This document shows, in pieces, positions 1-7,477 of a DNA stretch of 38,762 nucleotides. The notes below the pieces were generated by a model that was not told where the DNA came from, made no database searches, and saw nothing but the letters and a program-made list of their open reading frames with translations. The stretch is from NCBI GenBank assembly GCA_017435615.1, contig JAFSET010000074.1, positions 1 through 38,762 of the forward strand. Reading direction: 5' to 3'. The DNA is from Oscillospiraceae bacterium (GTDB lineage: Bacteria; Bacillota; Clostridia; Oscillospirales; Oscillospiraceae). Position numbers and translations under genes: made by a program. Position 1 is the first letter of the stretch, and every line of letters begins with the position of its first letter.

Positions 1-92
1 TGCCATGAATCTGAAAAAGCTAGCAAATTGGAGTTGGGATAACTCCGTTTTCTCGCAGATATTGCTTATATTTGCACCTAACTATACCAAAA

Positions 93-121
93 CCCCTGTT
101 TTCGCTTAATGAAAACAGGGG
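93..121 (-). terminator. Distal hairpin terminator of ABC exporter operon
   Basis: Arms at 93-103 and 111-121 pair perfectly around a 7-base loop. Read on the minus strand the hairpin ends in GGGG followed by TTTT. It lies behind a first terminator at 138-170, so it works as a backup stop for the ABC operon. Bases 1-92 hold no gene or signal that I can support. Confidence 0.6.
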
Positions 122-137
122 GTTCTTTGACAGACTG

Positions 138-170
138 AAAAGGGTCTGCTCACTTTGAGCAGACCCTTTT
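138..170 (-). terminator. Rho-independent terminator of ABC exporter operon
   Basis: A 15-bp perfect stem (138-152 with 156-170) and a 3-base loop start four bases past the stop codon of the ABC gene ending at 174. The right arm ends in a T run on the minus strand. It is a strong intrinsic terminator. Confidence 0.85.
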
Positions 171-173
171 CTG

Positions 174-2057
174 TTATTTTTGAAGCTGCTGCTTCGTATA
201 CTGCAGGGTATAAAGCTGGTGGTAACGGCCCTTTTGCTGCAAAAGCTGCTGATGGGTCCCCTGCTCCACGATCTGTCCGTGGGACAGAAGGATGATATTG
301 TCCGCATGCTGAATGGTGGACAGCCGGTGGGCTACCACCAGCATGGTGCCGATGGAGCGCATCTTTTCCAGGGAGTCCTGGATCAAAAACTCGGTTTCCG
401 TATCGATGTTGGCGGTAGCTTCGTCCAGGATCATCACCGAAGGCTGATGGACAATGGTACGGGCAAAGCTCAGAAGCTGCCGCTGACCGGCGGAGAAATT
501 GCTGCCCCGTTCCCGGACCTCATCGTCCAGTCCCTTTTCCAGCCGACTGATAAAGCCGTCGGCGTTCACATAGCGGCAGGCCTCCCAAACCGCCTCGTCG
601 GTCACATCCTCCTTGCGCAGCAGGATATTGCTGCGGATGGTGCCGGTAAACAGGAACACATCCTGAAGCATCTGTCCGAAATGACGGCGCAGGGATGCGA
701 TCTTGATGCGGCGGATATCGATGCCGTCAATGAGGATCTGACCCTTTTGGATATCGTAATTGCGGCAGATCAGGGACAAAATAGTGGTCTTTCCGGAGCC
801 GGTAGAGCCTACAAAGGCCACCGTCTGCCGGGGCTCAACCGTAAAGCTGACCCCCTTCAGGACCCACTGGTCCGGCACATAGGCAAACCACACATCCTTA
901 AATTCGATCTTACCCTCAATATGCTCCAGCTCGATGGCATCTTCTTCATCCACCACCTGGGGCTGCATATCCATCACCGTGAAGATCTTCTCGGCAGAAG
1001 CAAAGGCGGATTGCAGCACATCAAAATGCTCCGACAGGGTTTGGATGGGGTCGAAGAACTTGGAGCTGTACAGATAGAAGGTCACGATGGTGCCGCTGGT
1101 GATCACCTGGCCCAGTACCTGGCCGCCGCTGAGAGCGCTCCGTCCGCCGAAATAGAACAGGCACAGCACGCAGCTAATATGCAGCAGGTAGACCATAGGC
1201 CGGAAAATGCCGTAGACGAACATTCTCTGGTACTTGGCACCGGTGAGCTTCTTGCTGAAGCCCTGGAATTGCTCCATTTTCTGCGCCTGCCGGTTGAAGA
1301 TCTGGGTGATCTTGATGCCGGACAGGTTTTCCGACAGGAAGGTGTTCAGCTCAGTACGGGAGTCGGTGACACCCCGGTGAGCCTTCCGGGAGAACTTTTG
1401 GAAGATGGCGGTGAAAAGCACCACAAAGGGCACAAAGCACAGCACCACCATGGTCATGGCCACATTGTTGACCAGCATAGCTCCCAGCACGCCGAAGATC
1501 ACCATAATGTTCTTCACCAGTGTCACCAAAACATTGGTGAACATCATGGAAATGCCGTTGGTATCGTTGGTGACACGGGTCACCAGCTTGCCCACGGGAA
1601 TGTTGTTAAGCTGCTCGTGGGACAGGCTTTCGATGTGGGAAAACACGCTCAGCCGCAGGTCGGACAGGATCTTTTGTCCCACCTTCTGCAGGATCATGGT
1701 TTGAAAATACATACCCGTCAGGGATACCACCAAAATCCCCGCGTACAGCAAAACCTTGGTCAAAAGCTCGCTGTAGACAAACTCGTCCTTCACCAGCTCC
1801 TCAATATTACCGATGAGGGCCGGGGAAAGCAGGTCATAGACAATGGACACGGCCATGATCACCAGCACCAGCACAAACTGCTTCCAGTAAGGCTTGGCAT
1901 AGCCCATCAGCCGCAAGACGATGGTCTTGTCCGACATGGACCTGTCGGACTGCTCGTCCTTTTCGTCACGGCGAAGCCGCAGGTACGCCAGGATAAAGCC
2001 GACGGTGAAGCAGCCGATCACCGCTGCCACCAAAATAACAGGCAAATACTCACGCAT
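174..2057 (-). CDS. ABC exporter half-transporter, catalytically competent subunit
   Basis: This 627-residue protein fuses a type-IV exporter membrane domain to a nucleotide-binding domain. Walker A (VGSTGSGKTT), a signature-like FSAGQRQ, Walker B with a catalytic glutamate (VMILDEATANID) and an H-loop (VVAHRLST) are all present. ATG at 2057 is preferred because AAGGAGG lies just upstream; it overlaps the end of the upstream partner gene by 8 bases, which points to translational coupling. From this start there is an extra hydrophobic segment (residues about 5-27) and a charged linker before the usual six-helix domain. The partner has a degenerate ATPase site, so the two should form an asymmetric heterodimer of the BmrCD/TM287-288 type. 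The substrate (drug, lipid or peptide) cannot be told from sequence. Confidence 0.9.
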   Translation of the reverse strand: MREYLPVILVAAVIGCFTVGFILAYLRLRRDEKDEQSDRSMSDKTIVLRLMGYAKPYWKQFVLVLVIMAVSIVYDLLSPALIGNIEELVKDEFVYSELLTKVLLYAGILVVSLTGMYFQTMILQKVGQKILSDLRLSVFSHIESLSHEQLNNIPVGKLVTRVTNDTNGISMMFTNVLVTLVKNIMVIFGVLGAMLVNNVAMTMVVLCFVPFVVLFTAIFQKFSRKAHRGVTDSRTELNTFLSENLSGIKITQIFNRQAQKMEQFQGFSKKLTGAKYQRMFVYGIFRPMVYLLHISCVLCLFYFGGRSALSGGQVLGQVITSGTIVTFYLYSSKFFDPIQTLSEHFDVLQSAFASAEKIFTVMDMQPQVVDEEDAIELEHIEGKIEFKDVWFAYVPDQWVLKGVSFTVEPRQTVAFVGSTGSGKTTILSLICRNYDIQKGQILIDGIDIRRIKIASLRRHFGQMLQDVFLFTGTIRSNILLRKEDVTDEAVWEACRYVNADGFISRLEKGLDDEVRERGSNFSAGQRQLLSFARTIVHQPSVMILDEATANIDTETEFLIQDSLEKMRSIGTMLVVAHRLSTIQHADNIILLSHGQIVEQGTHQQLLQQKGRYHQLYTLQYTKQQLQK

Positions 2058-3831
2058 CCTGACCGCCTCCTTCCTCCTCCAGCTTCTGCAGGTCCACCAT
2101 CTTGCGGTAGGCCTGGCTTTCCGCGTACAGGCTTTGGTGGGTGCCAAAGCCGGCCACTGTGCCGTCATCGATAAACAGGATCTTGTCCATCTGCTCAATG
2201 GTGGAGATCCGGTGGGCAATCAGGATGGTGGTCTTGCCCTGACGGGTCTGGCGCAAATTCTGCAGAATGGTGCGCTCAGTCTTGGTATCCACCGCGGATA
2301 CGGAGTCATCCAAAATCAGGATGGGCGCATCCTTCATCAGCGCCCGGGCAATGGAGATGCGCTGCTTCTGTCCGCCGGACACGGTCACGCCGCGCTCACC
2401 CAAAACCGTTTCATAGCCCTGGGAGAATTCCCGGATGTTGCCGTCCACATCCGCCAGCTTGGCGGCACGGACGATGCTGTCGCAGCTCTGCTCCCCGGCG
2501 GCAAAGCCGATGTTGTTGGCAATGGTATCGGAGAACAGGAAATTGTCCTGAGGTACGTAAGCGCAGCCGGCACGTACATCCCGGATAGGTACGGTGTTGA
2601 CATCGTGGCCGTCGATAAACACTGTGCCGTCCGGCACGTTATAGGTGCGCAGGATCAGATCCACCAGGGTGGTCTTTCCGGAGCCGGTGCGGCCCACAAG
2701 GCCGATGTTTTCACCGGCGTGGATGGTAAAGGATACATTGTGCAGGGCGTCAAGCTCTCCGTCGGGATAGCAGAAGTTCAGGTCCCGGAACTCAATGTCG
2801 CCACGAACCTCAGGCAGAGGCTGCACATCCGGCCGGTCCACCACATCCTGCTTGGCCTCCAACAGCTCGCCGATCCGCTTGACGGAGGCTTTGCCCCGGC
2901 TGGTCATATCGATCAGGTCCGCCACCGCCATAATGGGCCAAATGATGGCATTGAAATAGCCGATAAACTCCATCAGCTCACCGGCGTTGAACTGGCCCTG
3001 ATAGACTAAGTAGCCGCCGTAGCCCAAAATAATGCAGATGACACTTTCCACAAAGGACATTACCAAGATCCGGAACAGCACAGAAGCCTTGGTAAACGCA
3101 ATGTTTGCCTCCTCATTTTCCCGGTTCAGCTTTTGGAAGGCCCACAGCTCCTTGGCCTCCTTCACAAAGGCCTTGATCACCGCAATGCCGGAAAAGCTCT
3201 CCTGGGAAAAGTCGGACAGATTGGAAAAGGCCTCCTGGCGCTTTTCCCACTTTTTGGTCATATAATTGCCCACCAGGATGCTGGCAGACATCAAAAAGGC
3301 CATGGGTATCAGAGCCAGTCCGGTCAGCAGCGGGTCCATGGCCCACATTTTGGTGATGGCCAAAATGCCCAGGAAGCTGGCGTCAAAAAACTCCATAATG
3401 CCCCAGGAATAGCACTCCTGAAAGGTGTCTAAGTCGTTGGTGTACAGGCTCATCAGGTTACCCACACTGTTTTTGTGGTAAAATTCCTGAGAAAGGTCCT
3501 TGCTGTGGTCAAACATTCTGTTGCGCAGATCGTTTTCTGCCCGGATACCGGCGGTAAAGAAGAATACACGCCATAAAAACCGGCCCAAAACGATCAACAG
3601 AATGATCCCCAGCATGGGCATACAGATGCGCTCCACCAAAAACTGCAGGTCAAAGGCGCACACTGCACCGCCGATTTCCACAGAGCCTGTATTGATGCCG
3701 TTGATGACCATCATGTAAAGCTCCGGGATCTCAAGCTGCAGGTAGTCCACCAGGATCAGTGCCCCCAGGCCACCCAGCAGCAGAGGAAGAAACCGCAGAT
3801 AGTAGCGGTTTATGTGTTTGCTGAATATCAT
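2050..3831 (-). CDS. ABC exporter half-transporter, degenerate-site subunit
   Basis: This 593-residue protein has an N-terminal six-helix exporter domain and a C-terminal ATPase domain. Walker A (GRTGSGKTT), the signature (VSGGQKQR) and H-loop (LIAHRIST) are intact. The Walker B region reads LILDDSVSAVD, with Asp where the catalytic Glu should be. That change is the hallmark of the non-hydrolytic site in heterodimeric exporters; the adjacent gene supplies the intact glutamate. ATG at 3831 follows AAGGAG. It is first in a two-gene minus-strand operon with its own promoter (3875-3902) and tandem terminators at 93-170. Substrate unknown. Confidence 0.9.
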   Translation of the reverse strand: MIFSKHINRYYLRFLPLLLGGLGALILVDYLQLEIPELYMMVINGINTGSVEIGGAVCAFDLQFLVERICMPMLGIILLIVLGRFLWRVFFFTAGIRAENDLRNRMFDHSKDLSQEFYHKNSVGNLMSLYTNDLDTFQECYSWGIMEFFDASFLGILAITKMWAMDPLLTGLALIPMAFLMSASILVGNYMTKKWEKRQEAFSNLSDFSQESFSGIAVIKAFVKEAKELWAFQKLNRENEEANIAFTKASVLFRILVMSFVESVICIILGYGGYLVYQGQFNAGELMEFIGYFNAIIWPIMAVADLIDMTSRGKASVKRIGELLEAKQDVVDRPDVQPLPEVRGDIEFRDLNFCYPDGELDALHNVSFTIHAGENIGLVGRTGSGKTTLVDLILRTYNVPDGTVFIDGHDVNTVPIRDVRAGCAYVPQDNFLFSDTIANNIGFAAGEQSCDSIVRAAKLADVDGNIREFSQGYETVLGERGVTVSGGQKQRISIARALMKDAPILILDDSVSAVDTKTERTILQNLRQTRQGKTTILIAHRISTIEQMDKILFIDDGTVAGFGTHQSLYAESQAYRKMVDLQKLEEEGGGQDA

Positions 3832-3874
3832 AGTAAACGGATCTCCTTCATTCCCTCAAAACATACCTTTTCTG

Positions 3875-3902
3875 TTTATATCACATTTTGCACCGTTTGC
3901 AA
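3875..3902 (-). promoter_or_regulatory. Promoter of the first ABC exporter operon
   Basis: On the minus strand, TTGCAA (3897-3902), a 16-base spacer and TATAAA (3875-3880) form a sigma-A-type promoter 44 bases before the start codon at 3831. Confidence 0.6.
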
Positions 3903-3907
3903 CTGCA

Positions 3908-3951
3908 ATGCTAAATTTTTACATTTAGCATTTAGCATTAAGTATTTAGCG
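3908..3951. repeat. AT-rich heptamer repeat and small hairpin
   Basis: Four tandem heptamers (TTTAGCA, TTTAGCA, TTAAGTA, TTTAGCG) span 3924-3951 and run through the stop codon of the Nudix gene. ATGCTAAAT at 3908-3916 pairs with ATTTAGCAT at 3923-3931, giving a weak hairpin that could end Nudix transcription just before the ABC promoter. Confidence 0.5.
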
Positions 3952-4417
3952 TTTCTCCGTTCAGGACGGCTTTGATCAGGCGGTCGTTCCGGTAGTGCAG
4001 CGTCAGCAGGAAAAAGGGCGCATCCTCCCACAAAAGCTTCAAAAAGATCCGGTCACCCTCCCACTGGGGCAGCGTGTCGATAAATTCCCGGCTGACCCAC
4101 TGCAGCTCGCCCTCGTCGCAGCTTTTCAGGGTCCCTTCAAAGCCGTCGGCGGTGAACAGGTACATAAATTCGCCCACGCAGCCCTCGGCCGTTTCGGACA
4201 CAAAGGTCACCACACCCCGGCATTGCCAACTGGTAAGCGTTAAGCCGGTTTCCTCCCGGACCTCACGCAGCAGACATTCGTCGGGACTTTCCATCCCTTC
4301 AAACTTTCCCCCCACGCCGATCCACTTATCTTTATTGATATCCTTCTTCTTTTTGATCCGGTGCAGCATCAGCACCCGGTCCCCCTGGGTAATGTAACAC
4401 AGCGTCGTATTGATCAT
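3938..4417 (-). CDS. Nudix hydrolase, MutT/8-oxo-dGTP diphosphatase type
   Basis: This 159-residue protein carries a complete Nudix box: G followed by five residues and E, seven more residues, then REVREETGL, matching GX5EX7REUXEEXGU exactly. Enzymes of this family split nucleoside diphosphates linked to another group; the small size and N-terminal strand pattern (LCYITQGDRVLMLHR) resemble 8-oxo-dGTP diphosphatases. I cannot prove the substrate. ATG at 4417 is chosen because AAGGAG sits 8 bases upstream; a longer reading from 4477 would begin upstream of the promoter -10. It is monocistronic and divergent from the CrtO-like gene. Confidence 0.88.
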   Translation of the reverse strand: MINTTLCYITQGDRVLMLHRIKKKKDINKDKWIGVGGKFEGMESPDECLLREVREETGLTLTSWQCRGVVTFVSETAEGCVGEFMYLFTADGFEGTLKSCDEGELQWVSREFIDTLPQWEGDRIFLKLLWEDAPFFLLTLHYRNDRLIKAVLNGETLNT

Positions 4418-4438
4418 GCTTTTCACTCCTTTTCGCCC

Positions 4439-4467
4439 ATTATACTGCGGTGAAAAACAAAATACAA
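4439..4467 (-). promoter_or_regulatory. Promoter of the Nudix gene
   Basis: On the minus strand, TTGTAT (4462-4467), a 17-base spacer and a perfect TATAAT (4439-4444) precede the start at 4417. It is back to back with the plus-strand promoter at 4483-4511. Confidence 0.75.
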
Positions 4468-4482
4468 TCATTTTCATTTTTA

Positions 4483-4511
4483 TTGCACCATATTCATATT
4501 TCTGTTACAAT
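4483..4511 (+). promoter_or_regulatory. Promoter of the CrtO-like gene
   Basis: TTGCAC (4483-4488), a 17-base spacer and TACAAT (4506-4511) lie 40 bases before the GTG start at 4551. Confidence 0.75.
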
Positions 4512-4550
4512 TGGCAGATAAGCTACATAGAAAAACGAAAGGAAGCGTCA

Positions 4551-5036
4551 GTGTTGCAGGTACTCAATTGCGCAATCTATTTATTTGCAGTCGGTATGGC
4601 TGTGCTTGCGACAGGCAAGCTTTTGCCCCGGAAATGGTTTCCGGCGGACCGGTTTCCTTTTAAAACCTGGCGCTGGGAGCGGGGCGGCCGGATCTACCGC
4701 AAGCTGCGGCTGCAGCGGTGGAAGGACCGGATGCCCGATGCCAGCCTGCGCAGCAAAAATATGGTCAGAAAAAAGACCGGCACCCATCCCGACACCGAGC
4801 TGCTGCAGACCTTAGTGGCAGAGACCTGTGTGGCGGAGATCAGCCATTGGGCGCTGATGGTATTGTCCCTGCCGGTGCTTTGGATCCATCCCGGTACCGG
4901 CGGAAGGATCATTATGCTTCTGTGCATCCTGGGAAATCTTGTGTTTGTGATCATTCAGCGTTACAACCGACCCCGGCTGCTGCGTGCCCTGAAAATGCGC
5001 AGCGGCACCCGGCAAAATATTGTATCTTGTACGTAA
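4551..5036 (+). CDS. CrtO-like acyltransferase family membrane protein
   Basis: This 161-residue protein resembles the glycosyl-4,4'-diaponeurosporenoate acyltransferase (CrtO) family of staphyloxanthin synthesis. Shared features are an N-terminal membrane segment (residues about 3-22), a basic IYRKLRLQRWKDRMPD stretch, an E-x-x-HW motif (AEISHW), a hydrophobic pair of helices and the C-terminal RYNRPRLL motif. The likely start is GTG 4551 (TTG 4554 is also possible), 5-8 bases after AAAGGAAG; earlier in-frame codons precede the promoter. No carotenoid synthesis gene is visible nearby, so the acyl acceptor here may be another glycolipid. The stop codon TAA coincides with the outer end of repeat element A. 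Confidence 0.75.
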   Translation: MLQVLNCAIYLFAVGMAVLATGKLLPRKWFPADRFPFKTWRWERGGRIYRKLRLQRWKDRMPDASLRSKNMVRKKTGTHPDTELLQTLVAETCVAEISHWALMVLSLPVLWIHPGTGGRIIMLLCILGNLVFVIIQRYNRPRLLRALKMRSGTRQNIVSCT

Positions 5037-5347
5037 ATTCCAATTTATAGAACAGTTTGAGTTTTGCGGAAACCTCCCGATGTGTCATTGCGAGCCGCTT
5101 ACAAGGCGGCGTGGCAATCTCAAAGGGAAACTTTATTTGTTTATGGTGCCAAAGGATATTGGGGACCTGAAATAATAAATAATCATTATTTTCAGGCTGG
5201 AGCGTGTCCTTTGGGTTTAAGAATTGTGCATCCTTGTATTTTGAGATTGCCACGCCAGTGTGCGCACTGGCTCGCAATGACAAACCGGTCGGTTTGCGGT
5301 AAAAAGCAAGTCCGATCCTCTCCCCGGTACACGGCTCAATGAAATTT
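5035..5347. repeat. MITE/BIME-like repeat element, copy A
   Basis: This fills the gap between the CrtO-like gene and recJ. The outer ends read AAATT...CA and TG...AAATTT. Inside, GTCATTGCGAGCC (about 5083-5095) and GGCGTGGCAATCTCAAA (5107-5123) reappear inverted as TTTGAGATTGCCACGCC (5240-5256) and GGCTCGCAATGAC (5269-5281). A central palindrome around 5165-5195 (CCTGAAATAATAA... TTATTTTCAGG) forms a further stem. Related copies lie at 22715-23060 and from 38424 to the window end. It encodes no protein. Confidence 0.85.
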
Positions 5348-5360
5348 GTTACATTGGGTA

Positions 5361-5389
5361 TTGTGTTGACCGGGGATTTTTGATATAAT
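5361..5389 (+). promoter_or_regulatory. Promoter of recJ-rel
   Basis: TTGTGT (5361-5366), a 17-base spacer and a perfect TATAAT (5384-5389) preceded by TG at 5381-5382 (extended -10). The predicted transcription start is only about 14 bases before the recJ ATG, so the leader is very short. Confidence 0.75.
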
Positions 5390-5409
5390 GGGGGAAATGA
5401 TATAATTGG

Positions 5410-7470
5410 ATGTGTTATGCTTTGAAATACGGACTTTGGAATGTGCAGCAACCGGAGCCTGCCGGGGTGAACGCCCTGGTGGGGGCAGGCTACGCCCCTC
5501 TGGTTGCCATGGTGCTCTGCGCAAGAGGCATCAAAACCCCTCAGCAAGCGGACAGCTATCTGTCCTGCAAAACCCCTTTGCCGGATCCCTTTTTGATGAC
5601 GGATATGGTCCCGGCGGTGCAGCGTTTGAGGCTTGCCCTGGAACGCCGGGAGAAAATTGCCGTTTTCGGTGACTACGACGTCGACGGCATTACCGCCACC
5701 TGTCTTCTGACGGACTTTTTGCGCCGTCAGGAGGGCCTTGTGATCCCCTATATCCCCGGACGGCTGGAAGAGGGCTACGGCTTAAATGAAATTGCCATCC
5801 GGCAGCTTCATACCGCCGGTGTCAAGCTCATCGTCACCGTGGACTGCGGCATCACTGCCCTGGAGGAAGCACGGCTGTGCAAAAAGCTGGGGATCGACCT
5901 GATCATTACCGATCACCACGAATGTAAGGAATACCTGCCCAACGCTGTGGCGGTGGTGGACCCCCACCGGCCGGACGGCGGCTATCCCCACACAGGTCTT
6001 TCCGGTGTGGGCGTGGCCTTTAAGCTGGCTGCGGCCCTGTGCGGCTCTCAGGAGCTGGTGCTGAACGACTATGCGGATATGGTCTGCCTGGGTACTGTGG
6101 CAGATGTGATGCCCCTGCAGGGGGAAAACCGGGTATTTGTGGACCGGGGACTGCGCGCTCTGCGCAACACCACCCGTCCGGGTCTTGCGGCCCTGATGTC
6201 CCAGTGCTCCTGCGACCCCCAAACCCTGACAGCCTCCTCCGTGGGCTATATTTTGGCCCCCCGGATCAATGCCGCCGGCAGAATGGGGCAGATCGACACA
6301 GCGGTGGAGCTGTTTTTGACCCACGATACAGAGCGTGCCAAGCTTTTGGCCGCTACCTTATGCGACCTGAACCGGCAGCGGCAGGCTGTGGAGGCGGATA
6401 TTTACCAGCAAGCGGTGCAGATGCTGCCCCGGGATCACACCCCGGAGGCCATCGTTTTGGCCGAGGAAAGCTGGCATCAGGGTGTGGTAGGCATTGTCGC
6501 CAGCCGCATTGCGGAGGAATACTGCTGCCCCACCTTCCTGATCTGCCTGGACGGAGATCACGGAAAGGCCAGCTCCCGGAGCTACGGCGGCTTTAACCTG
6601 TTTTCCTCCCTGACCCGGCTGCAAAAGCTTTTGGAAAGCTACGGCGGTCACGAGCTCGCTGCCGGCTTTACCATTCACCGGCAGATGATCCCCCAGTTCC
6701 GGCAGCAGATCACACTGCTGGCCCGGGAGCACTACAGCACCGACACCCCCCGGACCCAGCTTGAATGTGACTGCGTTGTAACGCCGGAGCTTTTGACTGT
6801 GGCAAACATTCAGGCGCTGGCTCAATTGGAGCCCTGCGGCAACGGCTGTCCCCGGCCTGTGCTGATGATGGAACGGCTGACGGTGGAGCGCACCAGTCAG
6901 GTAGGCGGCGGCAAGCATATGCGGCTGCAGCTTCGCTGCGGCAGGCATGCTTTGGGCGCCATCTGCTTCTCCACCACGCCCCAAAGCGCATCCATTGCCG
7001 AAGGGGATACGGTGGATGTGGCCTTTTATCCCCAGATCAACGAATACCGGGGTATGCGCACCCCTCAGCTTAACATCGTCGACATCCGGCCAAGCTGCCG
7101 GGCCGAATGTGGCTGGGAGGCCCGGGACCATCAGGCATTGCGTGAGGACCGCCTGGACCGGGAGCTGGCTGACCGGCTTCTGCCGGACAGAGCGCTGCTG
7201 GCCACCGTTTGGCGGTACGTTGCCCGGTTTTCCACACCGGTACTGAAGGAAGAGCCTCTTTGCCTGTGCAGAAAGATCGTCCGTTGGTCCGACCGGCCTT
7301 TGAGCCTGGGCCAGCTTCTGACCTGTTTGGATATTTTTGCCGATGTGGAGCTGATCCGGCTTCAGAAAGTCAACAAACATATTATCATTGAGGTGCTGCA
7401 GGACCAGCAAAAGCGGGACCTGAACACCAGCACCACCATGCAGCGGCTATTGGCTGCAAAGGAGTCGTGA
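5410..7470 (+). CDS. recJ: Single-stranded-DNA-specific 5'-3' exonuclease RecJ
   Basis: This 686-residue DHH-superfamily nuclease degrades single-stranded DNA 5' to 3' in recombination and mismatch/base-excision repair. Metal-binding motif I is VFGDYDVDGITA (residues about 86-97), and the DHH motif is LIITDHHE near residue 160. The DHHA1 region includes GGHELAAGF, and an OB-fold part (PCGNGCPRPVL) follows. The protein is somewhat shorter than B. subtilis RecJ, which carries a larger C-terminal extension. ATG 5410 has only a weak ribosome site on a very short leader; TTG at 5422 is an alternative. It is followed after 7 bases by rel, a common clostridial arrangement. Confidence 0.93.
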   Translation: MCYALKYGLWNVQQPEPAGVNALVGAGYAPLVAMVLCARGIKTPQQADSYLSCKTPLPDPFLMTDMVPAVQRLRLALERREKIAVFGDYDVDGITATCLLTDFLRRQEGLVIPYIPGRLEEGYGLNEIAIRQLHTAGVKLIVTVDCGITALEEARLCKKLGIDLIITDHHECKEYLPNAVAVVDPHRPDGGYPHTGLSGVGVAFKLAAALCGSQELVLNDYADMVCLGTVADVMPLQGENRVFVDRGLRALRNTTRPGLAALMSQCSCDPQTLTASSVGYILAPRINAAGRMGQIDTAVELFLTHDTERAKLLAATLCDLNRQRQAVEADIYQQAVQMLPRDHTPEAIVLAEESWHQGVVGIVASRIAEEYCCPTFLICLDGDHGKASSRSYGGFNLFSSLTRLQKLLESYGGHELAAGFTIHRQMIPQFRQQITLLAREHYSTDTPRTQLECDCVVTPELLTVANIQALAQLEPCGNGCPRPVLMMERLTVERTSQVGGGKHMRLQLRCGRHALGAICFSTTPQSASIAEGDTVDVAFYPQINEYRGMRTPQLNIVDIRPSCRAECGWEARDHQALREDRLDRELADRLLPDRALLATVWRYVARFSTPVLKEEPLCLCRKIVRWSDRPLSLGQLLTCLDIFADVELIRLQKVNKHIIIEVLQDQQKRDLNTSTTMQRLLAAKES

Positions 7471-7477
7471 GCATTTT

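Noticed and set aside
20-307. 95-codon open frame on the minus strand at the left edge
   Set aside because: It runs through two terminator hairpins and the end of the ABC gene in another frame; no ribosome site or recognisable family.
5035-5347. CRISPR array
   Set aside because: The repeats are inverted, few and unevenly spaced, with no regular spacers and no cas genes.
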